The translations under genes and the position numbers were made by a program. From positions 25,366 through 89,365 of the forward strand of contig CALBEY010000134.1 of assembly GCA_937888805.1 (NCBI GenBank): a stretch of 64,000 nucleotides of DNA. The letters run 5' to 3'. Within the stretch, counting starts at the first letter, position 1. Every line of letters starts with the position of its first letter. This document shows positions 9,135 through 21,389 of this stretch, piece by piece. The notes under the pieces are model-generated. The model saw nothing but the letters and a program-made list of their open reading frames with translations. It was not told where the DNA came from and did no database searches. This stretch comes from an uncultured Burkholderiaceae bacterium. GTDB taxonomy: Bacteria; Pseudomonadota; Gammaproteobacteria; Burkholderiales; Burkholderiaceae_B.

Positions 9135-10436
9135 TTATAGCGCGGTGCCGTGCCCCTGCTTACCGATCTCGTTTATCAAACCGGGGTATTTTTTTAGGTT
9201 GTGCCGACTGAACAAAATGATCAAGAACATCAGCACGGCGACCAACACACCGAAGATGACAATGATCGTGTTGATGGGTAGATCAAGGCTTAGCATCAGT
9301 GTGTAAGTGCCGAGCATTAACAAAATGTTCAATTGCTCGTTAAAGTTTTGCACAGCAATGGAATGGCCAGCAGACAACAACAGGTGGCCGCGGTGCTGCA
9401 ATAAGGCATTCATGGGGACGACGAAATAACCCGACAGCCCGCCAATCAACAAAAGCAGGCTGTAGACCTCCCATTTGTCGCTGACCAAAGGCATCACCAA
9501 GACAATCAGTCCCATAAAAACGCCCATTGGCAGCACGCTTAACGCCTTGCGCAGCGGCACACGGCTGGCAAAAACTGCCCCAAAAATCGTGCCAAAGGCT
9601 GTCACCCCCATCAAAATGGAGGCCTGATCGAGCCGGTAGCCGAGGTGGCTGCGACCCCATTCAATGACAATGAGTTGTAGGGTGGCGCCAGCGCCCCAAA
9701 ACAGTGTCGTGACGGCCAATGAAACTTGACCCAACCGATCACGCCACAAAATACGGACATAGCCGGCGAATGCGTTGACCAAGCGAATGGGGTTGGCGTG
9801 TTGCTTTGGGTATTGGATGCCGGTGACTGGTATGAGCAAATTGCAGGCTGCTGCTGCTGCGTAAATGAAAGCAATACAAAGGATCGCCGCTTCAGCTGGC
9901 GTTCGAACATATAGCGATAGAGTCTGGTGGTTGAGTAAGATGTCGGACGCCATGGGCGAAATCAAAAAGCCACCGAGTACTGTGCCCAAGATAATCGAGG
10001 TGACCGTGAGCCCCTCAATCCAGCTATTGCCTTTGACAAGGTCCGTGGGTTGTAACATTTCGGTCACAATACCGTATTTGGCCGGCGAATAGGCGGCTGC
10101 ACCCACGCCAACCAAGGCAAAGGCGGCCACCACCAAGTAGGTCTGACCAGCCTCAGACAGACCAAAAATGCCATACCAAAACATGATGAGGCAGCCTAGA
10201 ATTTTGACGGCATTGGTGATGAACATCACGCGCCCCTTGGGAAATGCATCTGAAAACGCGCCCACGAAGGCAGCCAAAAAGACGTAGGTGGCCGCGAACC
10301 ACCATTTCATCATCGGCGCCATCCAATCGGGCCCGTGTAGTTCTTGAAGTAGCGCAATGGCAGCGATAAACAGGGCGTTGTCAGCCAGAGAGGACAACGC
10401 TTGTGCTGCCATGACCAAATAAAAGCCCCGTGTCAC
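9135..10436 (-). CDS. lplT: LplT-like lysophospholipid transporter (MFS)
   Basis: A 433-residue integral membrane protein with about 12 hydrophobic helices. LplT flips 2-acyl-glycerophospholipids across the inner membrane for re-acylation. Seen: the N-terminal GFYLVMAAQALSSLADNALF, FVGAFSDAFPKGRVM and the late MNALLQHRGHLLLSAGHSIA. The frame stays open to 10868, but that part is antisense to smc. The GTG at 10436, preceded by GGGGATTTTTA, fits the family N-terminus. The usual acyltransferase partner (Aas) is not adjacent. Transcription is divergent from smc. Confidence 0.85.
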   Translation of the reverse strand: MTRGFYLVMAAQALSSLADNALFIAAIALLQELHGPDWMAPMMKWWFAATYVFLAAFVGAFSDAFPKGRVMFITNAVKILGCLIMFWYGIFGLSEAGQTYLVVAAFALVGVGAAAYSPAKYGIVTEMLQPTDLVKGNSWIEGLTVTSIILGTVLGGFLISPMASDILLNHQTLSLYVRTPAEAAILCIAFIYAAAAACNLLIPVTGIQYPKQHANPIRLVNAFAGYVRILWRDRLGQVSLAVTTLFWGAGATLQLIVIEWGRSHLGYRLDQASILMGVTAFGTIFGAVFASRVPLRKALSVLPMGVFMGLIVLVMPLVSDKWEVYSLLLLIGGLSGYFVVPMNALLQHRGHLLLSAGHSIAVQNFNEQLNILLMLGTYTLMLSLDLPINTIIVIFGVLVAVLMFLIILFSRHNLKKYPGLINEIGKQGHGTAL

Positions 10437-10469
10437 TAAAAATCCCCAAGTCCGATTGCGGCTGAGTAT

Positions 10470-10481
10470 AGCCTTAAGGCT
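10470..10481. promoter_or_regulatory. 12-bp perfect palindrome between lplT and smc
   Basis: AGCCTTAAGGCT is a perfect palindrome in the 97-bp divergent spacer between the GTG of lplT (10436) and the GTG of smc (10534). It overlaps a GAGTATAGCC stretch that could serve as a -10 region. Its position suits an operator acting on both genes. No known factor was recognised. Confidence 0.35.
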
Positions 10482-10533
10482 TTTCAGGTGTGCGTTATTA
10501 TTCAGTGATAAAAAATTGTCATTGTGAGCAAAC

Positions 10534-13500
10534 GTGCGCCTGACACAAATAAAACTTGCTGGGTTTAAGTCCTTCGTTGATCCCACGGTTATTCCAACCC
10601 CCAGCCAGCTGGTGGGTATTGTGGGACCCAATGGCTGTGGTAAGTCCAACATCATTGACGCTGTCAAATGGGTGTTGGGTGAAACACGTGCCACCGAACT
10701 GCGCGGTGAATCCATGCAGGATGTGATTTTTAGCGGATCAAGCGACAGAAAGCCGTCTGGTCGGGCATCGGTCGAGTTGGTTTTTGATAACAGTGATGGT
10801 CGGGCTGCGGGCCAGTGGAGTACGTTTAGCGAAATTTCCGTGCGGCGAGTGCTAACCCGTGACGGCACGAGCAGCTACTTGGTTAATAACCAACAGGTTC
10901 GCCGGCGCGACGTACACGACATTTTTTTGGGTACAGGCTTGGGTGCCCGTGGGTACGCGATTATTGGCCAAGGCATGATTAGTCGATTGATCGAGGCTCG
11001 GCCCGAAGAACTCCGTGTTTACTTAGAGGAAGCCGCTGGCGTGTCGCGTTATAAAGAGCGCCGTCGAGAAACAGAAAACAGGCTGCACGACACCCGAGAA
11101 AACTTGGTTCGCGTCGATGATATTTTGCAGGAATTGACCTCGCAACTTGGCAAATTAGAGACTCAGGCGCAGGTGGCGGCCCAATACCGCCAGTGGCAAG
11201 AAGAGGGTCAGTTCAAGCAGCACGCCCTTTGGTATTGGCGAGAACAAGCCGCGCACGACGACAAAGCGCGCTTGTTTCAGAAAACAGAACAAGCACAGAC
11301 TGCCCTAGAAGAGGCCACTGCTAAATTGCGACAACTTGAGGCCGAACTTGAAACGCGCCGACAAGCTCACTATGCATCAAGCGATGCGGTTCATGCTGCG
11401 CAAGGTGCCTTGTACGAGGTGAACGCCCAGGTGAGTAGCCTTGAGGCCGAAATTCGACACCTGGTTGATGCTCGCCAGCGTTTGTTATCGCGCCAAACCC
11501 AACTGCAAGCGCAAGCGCAAGAGTGGCAGGCACAAATCGCGCACTGTACCGAACAGTTAGAGGTTGAGCGCGGCGCACTCGAGGCACAAGCCATTACACT
11601 GGAACAGGCGCAACAGTCTGCCCAATCGGTGCAAGCGCAACTGCCTGCCGCTGAACAAATGGTTCGTGAGGCGGCTGCCCAGCGCGATCAAATGCGCAGC
11701 GCATTGGCAAAACTAGAACAAAACATGGCGCTTGTCTCGCAGCGTCTGGGGGATGCTCAGCGCCAAATCCAGTCCCTTGAACAGCGCGAAGAGCGCCTGC
11801 AAGCGCAGGGTCAAGAACTCGATGAGCCCGATCCTCGCGCTTTAGATCGTCTGGCGGGCGATAAGCAAGCGGCCGATCAGTTGCTCGAAGAAGCTCAGGC
11901 CGTCCTGACAGATCTTGAAGCCGCCTTACCACAGGTCGACGAGCAGCGTAGCGTCGCTCGAGACCAAGCACAAACACAAGCCACAGCGTTGTCACAACTT
12001 GAAGCACGTCGCTCGGCGTTGGTGCGCCTCCAGGAAGATGTGCAGAAATCGGGCACGCTTGAGCCTTGGTTAGCCAGTCATGAGTTGGGGCAGTTGCCGC
12101 GATTGTGGCAAAAGTTAAATGTGGCGCAAGGTTGGGAGTCCGCTCTTGAAGCTGTTCTCAATGAGCGCATGACGGGGGTGGAAGTCAGTAACCTGTCTTG
12201 GGCACAAGCCTTCGCAGAAGACAGCCCACCGGCGCGCTTGGCTTTCTTCCAGCTGCCCGTGCCAGCGCCAGCTGCATCAGGGGTTACGGGCTTGACCTCG
12301 CTGGCTTCTCTGGTGCAAACCAATGAACCAGCGCTTAAAACGCTGATGCAGGGTTGGTTGGGGCAGGTTTTTATTGCTGAAAGCTTGGCTGATGCCATGG
12401 CCAAGCGCAGCGAGTTGCCGGCAGGGGGGGCTTGGGTCGTGCCCGCCGGCCACTTGGTTGATGCTTACTCTGTGCGTTTTTATGCTCCGGATTCAGAGCA
12501 GGCTGGCATGCTGGCGCGTCAGCAAGAAATAGAAAACCTGCAGCGTGAGATCAAAGCCAATCAGTTGATGACCGATCAAGCCAAAGCCGATGCGACACGC
12601 GCTGAGGTGGCTTGGCAACAAGCCTCATCAGCCATTGTTCCCGCGCGTCAACGCGTCTCGGAATTGACACAACGTGCCCATGGGTTGCAGCTGGCCTTCA
12701 CCAAATTGCAGCAAGAAACGCTTCAGCGCACACAACGATCGGCGCAACTCGACCAGGATCTGGTCGAGTTGCGCAGTCAGCAAGAAGCACTCTTGGCTCA
12801 GCGTGATGAGGCCGAAGAGGCCTTCGCGACGCTCGATGAGCAATTGGCTGAGCAACAAGGTGCATTTGCCGAGGCTGAGATGGCCGGCGAGCAATTGGCC
12901 AACCAAGCCAATCAGATTCGCGAGCAATGGCGTGAACGTGAGCGAGCTGAACAGGAAGGCGTCTTTGCCCAACGCGGCACCCAAGCGAGGATTGCTGAGC
13001 TTGAACGCAACTTGCAATTGGCCCACGAACAACAAACACGGGCTGCAACAGAATCTGAGTCGCTGGTTTACGAATTGAGTGCATTGGACGCACAGACGCC
13101 CGAGAACGGTTTGCAAGAGGCTCTGGTTTTGCGCACAGAAAAAGAAGAAGTACTGGGCCGTCTACGCATCGAAATGGATGCGCTTGCGGCCCAGCTTCGA
13201 GAGGCCGATGAAGCACGCTTATCGCTTGAACGCGCTTTGCAGCCTCAGCGTGAGGTGATTACTGAGTTACAGCTCCAAGAGCAGGCTGCTCGACTGTCAG
13301 CCGAGCAGTTCGCACAGCAACTTGATGAACAGCAAGTGGATCGTGTTGCTTTGGCCAAAGCCATCGAAGCGCAGGGCAACGAAGACTTTCGTAAGATTGG
13401 TTGGTTGCAAGCTGAGGTGCAGCGCACCAATCGGCAAATTGAGGCCTTGGGCGCGGTCAACTTGGCTGCGCTAGATGAGCTTGCTGCAGCCCGCGAGCGA

Positions 13501-14067
13501 CAGGTCTTCTTGCAGTCACAGTACGATGATCTGCAAAGCGCGATCGAAACCCTCGAGGACGCCATTCACAAAATCGACCGCGAGACTCGGGATCTGCTGC
13601 AAACCACGTTCGATGAGGTCAATGGTCACTTCGGTCGTCTATTCCCCAAGCTCTTCGGTGGTGGCGATGCCAAGTTGGTGATGACTGGCGAAGAGATTTT
13701 AGATGCGGGTGTTCAGGTCATGGCTCAGCCACCTGGTAAGCGCAATACGACCATTCATTTGCTTTCCGGCGGGGAAAAAGCGCTCACTGCGACGGCTTTG
13801 GTTTTTGCGTTGTTTAAACTGAACCCTGCGCCGTTTTGTTTATTAGACGAAGTTGATGCGCCGCTTGATGATGCTAACACTGAGCGCTATGCTAATTTGG
13901 TCAGTGGCATGAGTGACCAAACACAGTTTCTTTTCATTTCGCACAACAAAATTGCCATGCAAATGGCCCGCCATTTGATTGGCGTGACAATGCAAGAGCA
14001 GGGCGTTTCACGTATCGTTGCAGTGGATATCGATTCAGCGCTACAGTTAACGGCTGAAGTGGCTTAA
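10534..14067 (+). CDS. smc: Chromosome partition protein Smc
   Basis: An 1177-residue condensin ATPase that extrudes and compacts DNA. Seen: Walker A GPNGCGKS (31-38), a long coiled coil, a globular hinge at about 500-660, a second coiled coil, and the C-terminal head with signature LSGGEKAL (1077-1084) and Walker B FCLLDEVDAPLDD (about 1101-1113). The two halves fold back to form one ATPase head. The GTG start gives the standard N-terminus MRLTQIKLAGFKSF. It is followed by zipA after 25 bp. The ScpA/ScpB partner genes are not in the window. Confidence 0.97.
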   Translation: MRLTQIKLAGFKSFVDPTVIPTPSQLVGIVGPNGCGKSNIIDAVKWVLGETRATELRGESMQDVIFSGSSDRKPSGRASVELVFDNSDGRAAGQWSTFSEISVRRVLTRDGTSSYLVNNQQVRRRDVHDIFLGTGLGARGYAIIGQGMISRLIEARPEELRVYLEEAAGVSRYKERRRETENRLHDTRENLVRVDDILQELTSQLGKLETQAQVAAQYRQWQEEGQFKQHALWYWREQAAHDDKARLFQKTEQAQTALEEATAKLRQLEAELETRRQAHYASSDAVHAAQGALYEVNAQVSSLEAEIRHLVDARQRLLSRQTQLQAQAQEWQAQIAHCTEQLEVERGALEAQAITLEQAQQSAQSVQAQLPAAEQMVREAAAQRDQMRSALAKLEQNMALVSQRLGDAQRQIQSLEQREERLQAQGQELDEPDPRALDRLAGDKQAADQLLEEAQAVLTDLEAALPQVDEQRSVARDQAQTQATALSQLEARRSALVRLQEDVQKSGTLEPWLASHELGQLPRLWQKLNVAQGWESALEAVLNERMTGVEVSNLSWAQAFAEDSPPARLAFFQLPVPAPAASGVTGLTSLASLVQTNEPALKTLMQGWLGQVFIAESLADAMAKRSELPAGGAWVVPAGHLVDAYSVRFYAPDSEQAGMLARQQEIENLQREIKANQLMTDQAKADATRAEVAWQQASSAIVPARQRVSELTQRAHGLQLAFTKLQQETLQRTQRSAQLDQDLVELRSQQEALLAQRDEAEEAFATLDEQLAEQQGAFAEAEMAGEQLANQANQIREQWRERERAEQEGVFAQRGTQARIAELERNLQLAHEQQTRAATESESLVYELSALDAQTPENGLQEALVLRTEKEEVLGRLRIEMDALAAQLREADEARLSLERALQPQREVITELQLQEQAARLSAEQFAQQLDEQQVDRVALAKAIEAQGNEDFRKIGWLQAEVQRTNRQIEALGAVNLAALDELAAARERQVFLQSQYDDLQSAIETLEDAIHKIDRETRDLLQTTFDEVNGHFGRLFPKLFGGGDAKLVMTGEEILDAGVQVMAQPPGKRNTTIHLLSGGEKALTATALVFALFKLNPAPFCLLDEVDAPLDDANTERYANLVSGMSDQTQFLFISHNKIAMQMARHLIGVTMQEQGVSRIVAVDIDSALQLTAEVA

Positions 14068-14092
14068 ACAAGGTTTTTTTCAAGGAGAAGGC

Positions 14093-17211
<3,119 letters not shown>

Positions 17212-17215
17212 AACA

Positions 17216-17247
17216 AAAGGACTACCCGAACAGTGGGTAGCCCCTTT
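17216..17247. terminator. Hairpin after ligA
   Basis: AAAGG-A-CTACCC, a 7-base loop, then GGGTAG-CC-CCTTT forms an 11-pair stem broken by a small internal bulge. The T residues on the right and A residues on the left would let it work in both directions between the convergent ligA and peptidyl-prolyl isomerase genes. Confidence 0.65.
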
Positions 17248-17252
17248 GTTGA

Positions 17253-17283
17253 CTTAAACAGCACTTTTGGGCCGCTGTTTAAG
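17253..17283. terminator. 10-bp inverted repeat before the PPIase stop
   Basis: CTTAAACAGC (17253-17262) and GCTGTTTAAG (17274-17283) form a perfect 10-bp stem with an 11-base loop. It ends 6 bp from the stop of the minus-strand isomerase gene. There is no clean T run, so it may be a processing or stability hairpin rather than an intrinsic terminator. Confidence 0.5.
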
Positions 17284-17289
17284 TGATGG

Positions 17290-18066
17290 TTATTGAATTT
17301 TTGCTTGGTCGCGTAATTTTTTCTGGTAATCGGTCAATGCTTGTTGACGCAACATCTCTTCAAGCTGCTCTTTGACTTGTGCCAGGGGTGGGAAGGCCAC
17401 GGGACGCGCGTCAACCACTTCAATCACGTGCCAGCCAAACTGAGTCTTAACAGGTGCAGCGGTCATTTGGCCTTTTGGTGTCGACTGCACAGCCTTGGCA
17501 AAAGGTTCGACATAGTTGTCGGCTTGTGCCCAACCCAAACTGCCGCCTTGAGCCGCGCTTCCTGGGTCTTTGGATTGTGCTTTGGCCAAATCTTCAAAAG
17601 TGGCTGACTTGTCCATCAATTTCTTCTGAATGTCTTTGGCTGCACTTTCCTCTTCAACCAAAATGTGGCGAACACTGTATTCCATGACTTCGCCTTGTTC
17701 TTTCTTCAGCTTGTCGTACTCAGACTCAAGAACGGCATCCGTGATCGGATTCTTTTCCAAGTAATCAGCCATCAGTGCACGCACCAAAATGCCTTGACGA
17801 GCCAGCTCGAGCTCCGTTTTGATGGCGCTATTTTTATTGATACCCGCTTTTTCGGCGGCTTGAACCATGATCACACGGTTGATCATTTCCTCTTTGACTT
17901 GCACTCTCAATTGAGGGGTATCGGGTGCACCCTGGGCGGCCAGCAGTTCAATGAACTGTTCGTAGCTTTTTTGTGTGATTGCTTGGCCATTAACGGTCGC
18001 AATGTTTTGTGCGTATAGAGGCGCAGATAAGGTAACGGCAGCCAAAAGTAGGGTTAAACGTTTCAT
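17290..18066 (-). CDS. Parvulin-type peptidyl-prolyl cis-trans isomerase, exported
   Basis: A 258-residue periplasmic folding factor. The signal peptide (MKRLTLLLAAVTLSAPLYAQ) is followed by a SurA-like N-terminal helical region. A parvulin domain at about 130-225 carries VRHILVEEE, SKDPGSAAQGGSLGW and TQFGWHVIEV. It probably helps fold outer-membrane or secreted proteins. It is last of the msrB-yciB-bolA-ppi operon and overlaps bolA by 4 bp. The family is certain; the exact client and name are not. Confidence 0.9.
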   Translation of the reverse strand: MKRLTLLLAAVTLSAPLYAQNIATVNGQAITQKSYEQFIELLAAQGAPDTPQLRVQVKEEMINRVIMVQAAEKAGINKNSAIKTELELARQGILVRALMADYLEKNPITDAVLESEYDKLKKEQGEVMEYSVRHILVEEESAAKDIQKKLMDKSATFEDLAKAQSKDPGSAAQGGSLGWAQADNYVEPFAKAVQSTPKGQMTAAPVKTQFGWHVIEVVDARPVAFPPLAQVKEQLEEMLRQQALTDYQKKLRDQAKIQ

Positions 18067-18338
18067 AAGTTTCCTTTTGAAGGGGCAGAAGTTTGTAAAG
18101 CCAGCGCGTGTATGGGAAACGGCATCAGGTCAGTGACAAGATCGTACACCATTCGGTGCTGGGCGACGGTCCGTTTGCCTTCAAAGCAAGCGGCTTGAAT
18201 GTGAACTCGGAAGTGACTCGCACCACCCTTGCTGCCAGCGTGACCGGCATGTAGGTGCGATTCATTCTCGATTTCAAGGTGAGTAGGGTTCAGTGCCAAT
18301 AAACGCTCGTGTAGCAAAGATTCGTGGGTGCTGGTCAT
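18063..18338 (-). CDS. bolA: BolA family protein
   Basis: A 91-residue BolA/IbaG-type protein. Seen: LEIENESHLHAGHAG, the conserved SHFRVHI strand, then QHRMVYDLV and the terminal PIHALALQT. The family binds monothiol glutaredoxins and [2Fe-2S] clusters, and some members affect cell shape and stress response. It overlaps both neighbours by 4 bp (ATGA), so its translation is probably coupled to that of yciB upstream and ppi downstream. Confidence 0.92.
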   Translation of the reverse strand: MTSTHESLLHERLLALNPTHLEIENESHLHAGHAGSKGGASHFRVHIQAACFEGKRTVAQHRMVYDLVTDLMPFPIHALALQTSAPSKGNL

Positions 18339-18910
18339 GACGGGCGGCTTTCGTTGGGGTCGCTCGGTGTCTCGGGTTCTACCATATGCTTGCTAAGCCA
18401 TAAGGATTGAGCGATAACAAACACCACCAGCAGTCCCATCAGTCCGAAGACTTTGAAGTTCACCCATTGTGATTCGCTGAAGTATCCAGAAAAGGCAACA
18501 AACAAGTTGGTAGCGCCCGCAAATACAAAGAATCCCGACCAACTGAGGTTTAAACCGCGCCAACCTTGATCAGTCAGGGTGACCTTTGAACCCAGCAACT
18601 TTTGAAGCAGGTTGCGCCCCATGAAAGCCTGACTACCCACAAGGATCACGGCAAACATCCAGTAGAGTACCGTGGGCTTCCATTTAATGAATGCATCGTT
18701 TTGTAGCCAGAGGGTCGCACCACCGAAAACCACAATCACAATCAAATTGATCCAATGGGTGCCTTCAATGGGTTGGCGCCTGATCTTAATGTAAGCAATT
18801 TGGCCAACCGCTGCGACCATGGCCACCGCTGTTGCCACATAGATATCGGCAAATCGATACGCCACAAAAAACAAAATCAGTGGAAACAGGTCAAACAGAA
18901 ATTTTTTCAT
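18335..18910 (-). CDS. yciB: YciB/IspZ-family inner-membrane septation protein
   Basis: A 191-residue protein with about five hydrophobic helices starting [20 protein letters not shown], the standard N-terminus of this family. YciB is linked to septation and envelope integrity, and its biochemical role is unsettled. Further family features are the [19 protein letters not shown] region and a hydrophilic tail. It overlaps msrB and bolA by 4 bp each. Confidence 0.92.
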   Translation of the reverse strand: MKKFLFDLFPLILFFVAYRFADIYVATAVAMVAAVGQIAYIKIRRQPIEGTHWINLIVIVVFGGATLWLQNDAFIKWKPTVLYWMFAVILVGSQAFMGRNLLQKLLGSKVTLTDQGWRGLNLSWSGFFVFAGATNLFVAFSGYFSESQWVNFKVFGLMGLLVVFVIAQSLWLSKHMVEPETPSDPNESRPS

Positions 18911-19305
18911 GCGTCGATGGGCTCAAATGTCAGGCTAGCCGAGTTGATGCAATAACGCAGCCCTGTGGGTGGTGGTCCGTCAGGGAAAACGTGGCCGAGG
19001 TGTGCATCACAGGTTTTACAAAGCACCTCCGTGCGAACCATACCGTGCGAGCGATCGGTGTGTTCGACAATAAGCGCGGGATCAATCGCTTCAAAGTAGC
19101 TTGGCCATCCGCAACCCGCGTCAAACTTCGTGTCTGACGCAAAGAGGGCTGTGCGACAACAGACGCAGTGGTAAATGCCAGTGGCTCGATGGTCCCAGAA
19201 CTCGCCCGTGAAGGCGCGTTCTGTGCCCTTCTGGCGGGTTACGTAGTATGCTTCAGGCGACAGTAACTCTCGCCACTCTTGTTCAGTTTTGTTTAACTTT
19301 TCCAT
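18907..19305 (-). CDS. msrB: Peptide methionine-R-sulfoxide reductase
   Basis: MsrB reduces the R epimer of oxidised methionine. The 132 residues show zinc-binding CxxC pairs at 47/50 (CVCC) and 96/99 (CKTC), [10 protein letters not shown] and the catalytic Cys119 in RYCINSASL. Length is typical for the single-domain cytoplasmic enzyme. It is first gene of the four-gene minus-strand operon, with a 76-bp spacer to the divergent bioM. Confidence 0.96.
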   Translation of the reverse strand: MEKLNKTEQEWRELLSPEAYYVTRQKGTERAFTGEFWDHRATGIYHCVCCRTALFASDTKFDAGCGWPSYFEAIDPALIVEHTDRSHGMVRTEVLCKTCDAHLGHVFPDGPPPTGLRYCINSASLTFEPIDA

Positions 19306-19381
19306 GACTTTGCTTTGATCACCTTCGTATCAAAAGGTTCGTTCAGTTGGATATTCCTGCGTTCGATCAACCACAGCCATC

Positions 19382-20059
19382 ATGATAATCGAGTTCGAAG
19401 CCGTCTCCGTTGAGCGAGGTGCGCGCACCATCCTTCGGGAACTCAATATTAGTCTGTCCGAAGCGCGGATTGGGATTGTCGGTCCCAACGGTGCGGGTAA
19501 AAGTACGTTTGCTCGGCTTATCAACGGTTTGCTCGTCCCGAGTGCTGGGCGAATGGTGTGCAATGGGTTGCCTGTGGCTGAGCATTTGAATGCCGTTCGC
19601 CAACAGGTTGGGTTTCTGTTTCAGAATCCAGACAACCAGATTGTTTTTCCTGTCGTGCAAGAGGACATGGCGTTTGGCCTGAAGCACTCGTTACCCGACA
19701 AGACCCTTAGAGCGGCGCGCATTCAAGCCACCCTTGCGCAACTGGACATTGCCGACTTGGCTGATCGGGCCGTCCACACCCTATCTGGTGGTCAAAAGCA
19801 GTTGGTGGCTTTGGCCTGCGTGCTCTGTATGCAGCCCGACTTGTTGGTGTTGGACGAACCAACCACACAGCTTGACTTGCGATTTCGAAATCGCTTGTTG
19901 CAGATCATTGGGCAGCTGCCCCAGCCGGTTATTGCGATATCGCATGATTTGGCAATGCTTGAGACCTTTGAGCGCGTGCTGGTGATTGACCAGGCGTCCA
20001 TTCAAGCTGATGGCCCAGCCGCCGAGGTGCTACCTTGGTATCGAGCACGTTACGCATGA
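19382..20059 (+). CDS. bioM: Biotin ECF transporter ATPase BioM
   Basis: A 225-residue energy-coupling-factor ABC ATPase. Seen: Walker A GPNGAGKST, Q-loop FLFQNPDNQ, signature LSGGQKQL, Walker B LLVLDEPTTQLD and the H-loop ISHD. With BioN and BioY it powers biotin uptake at the inner membrane. Assignment to biotin comes from the adjacent bioY. Its stop overlaps the bioN start (ATGA). Confidence 0.92.
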   Translation: MIIEFEAVSVERGARTILRELNISLSEARIGIVGPNGAGKSTFARLINGLLVPSAGRMVCNGLPVAEHLNAVRQQVGFLFQNPDNQIVFPVVQEDMAFGLKHSLPDKTLRAARIQATLAQLDIADLADRAVHTLSGGQKQLVALACVLCMQPDLLVLDEPTTQLDLRFRNRLLQIIGQLPQPVIAISHDLAMLETFERVLVIDQASIQADGPAAEVLPWYRARYA

Positions 20060-20697
20060 GTTTATTGAATCAGACACTCGAGGTCTCGGCCAAGGGTACT
20101 TGGTTGCACCGCTGGCCGGCAGGCTTAAAGCTGCTGTCTTTATTCTCGTTGGGCACAGCCTTGGTATTGACGGATCACATTTTCATATTGGGGGCTAGCG
20201 CCGTTGTGGCTGGCTTGGTTTGCCTCAGTGTTCACTGGCCGCCTTTTATGCGGGGGTCAGCCTCAAGCACAAGGTCATCGGTCTTTTTGTGGCCACTGAT
20301 CACGCTGATGGCCATCGTCGCGTATATCGGTTTTGTTTCAGGCTTCGAACACGCATTGGTTGTGCTTTGCCGTTTGTTGGCTTTGTTGCTATTTGCTATT
20401 TCGGTGATGGCAACCACGAGCGTGACTGCTATGATGGCAGTCGTCGAAAAGTTTTTGCAGCCATTTGATCGCTGGGGCTGGATACGGGCTGATAAAGTCG
20501 CGCTGATGTTTGGTATTTCACTGCGTCTGATGCCTGTTTTGTTGGAGCAGTGGCATGAGATCCGTGAGGCACAAGCGGCCCGTGGTCACCGTGCCAGCCC
20601 CTTGGCGCTACTGGTGCCGATGTTGGTGCGCACGCTACAAAGGGCTGCTGAGATGGCTGACGCCATTGATGCCCGCGGCGGATCCTCAGCGCGTTAA
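20056..20697 (+). CDS. bioN: Biotin ECF transporter transmembrane subunit BioN
   Basis: A 213-residue EcfT-type coupling protein with several transmembrane helices. Near residue 180 is EAQAARGHR, the A-x-R-G coupling helix that docks on the ATPase. The start at 20056 (ATGA overlap with bioM) was chosen over the in-frame ATG at 20035 because it gives the family-like N-terminus and normal operon overlap. Confidence 0.88.
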   Translation: MSLLNQTLEVSAKGTWLHRWPAGLKLLSLFSLGTALVLTDHIFILGASAVVAGLVCLSVHWPPFMRGSASSTRSSVFLWPLITLMAIVAYIGFVSGFEHALVVLCRLLALLLFAISVMATTSVTAMMAVVEKFLQPFDRWGWIRADKVALMFGISLRLMPVLLEQWHEIREAQAARGHRASPLALLVPMLVRTLQRAAEMADAIDARGGSSAR

Positions 20698-20707
20698 ACC
20701 GTGATCT

Positions 20708-20722
20708 TGTGTGATCGACACA
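20708..20722. promoter_or_regulatory. Inverted repeat upstream of bioY
   Basis: TGTGT-GATCG-ACACA is a 15-bp dyad with 5-bp arms, located 32 bp before the bioY start and after the bioN stop. It could be an operator or a small intercistronic hairpin. It does not resemble the BioR or BirA sites known to me. Confidence 0.3.
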
Positions 20723-20754
20723 GAATGAACCATTAATTTTTTTGGGAGTAAACC

Positions 20755-21342
20755 TTGAATTCGACCAACAAATCGCCACGTTTGGCGCTGACAACACAAC
20801 AAATGGTGCGAGCGGCGCTATTCACCGCTTTGGTGATCGTGTTTGCCATCATCCCACCATTGCCGATGCCGTTTGTGCCCGTACCCTTAACCCTACAGAC
20901 GCTGGGCGTGATGTTGGCTGGTTTGATTTTGAGTCCGCGCTTGGCGGCTTTGGCCATGTTGCTTTACGTGGTGCTGGCTTTGGTTGGGTTCCCGGTGTTG
21001 CCAGGCGGGCGTGGTGGACTGGCTGTTTTTGCGGGGCCAACCGGTGGTTTTATCCTTGGTTTTATTCCAGGGGCTTTTGTGGTTAGTTGGTTGGCCGCAC
21101 GCAACCAGAGTGAAACCACGACCGCCGCCATGATCGCCCGTAATTTTGGGGCGGCCGTTTTCGGTGGCGCCATTGTGGTCTACGCTATTGGTGTGCCTTG
21201 GCTGGCCATGGTCACTGGCATGTCCATGGATCGCGCGCTCATGGCGGTGGTTGTTTTTTTGCCGGGTGACTTGGTCAAGGCCGTCATCGCCACCATCGTG
21301 GCCTTGAGGGTGGCCAAATTGCAAATCATTAACAATCCCTAG
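20755..21342 (+). CDS. bioY: Biotin transporter substrate-binding subunit BioY
   Basis: The 195-residue S-component of the biotin ECF transporter, with about six transmembrane helices. Seen: VPVPLTLQTLGVMLAGL and GGRGGLAVFAGPTGGFILGF, the conserved BioY segment lining the biotin site. A TTG start at 20755 is chosen because GGGAG precedes it at correct spacing and no ATG or GTG fits the N-terminus. Rare start codons lower yield, which suits an S-component. It completes the bioMNY operon. Confidence 0.94.
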   Translation: MNSTNKSPRLALTTQQMVRAALFTALVIVFAIIPPLPMPFVPVPLTLQTLGVMLAGLILSPRLAALAMLLYVVLALVGFPVLPGGRGGLAVFAGPTGGFILGFIPGAFVVSWLAARNQSETTTAAMIARNFGAAVFGGAIVVYAIGVPWLAMVTGMSMDRALMAVVVFLPGDLVKAVIATIVALRVAKLQIINNP

Positions 21343-21389
21343 CAGGGTTTGGGTGAGGCCGGTCAACAAACCATCGGCCACAAAACAAG

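Noticed and set aside
10437..10868. N-terminal extension of lplT
   Set aside because: The extra 144 codons are antisense to smc and not hydrophobic; the GTG at 10436 with GGGGA fits the family start.
12628..13216. Long antisense open frames (162 and 172 codons) opposite smc
   Set aside because: They mirror the coiled-coil codon bias of smc, have no recognisable domain and no ribosome site.
21357..21379. GGCCG/CGGCC hairpin between bioY and gph as a terminator
   Set aside because: Only 5 bp with a 13-base loop and no T tract.
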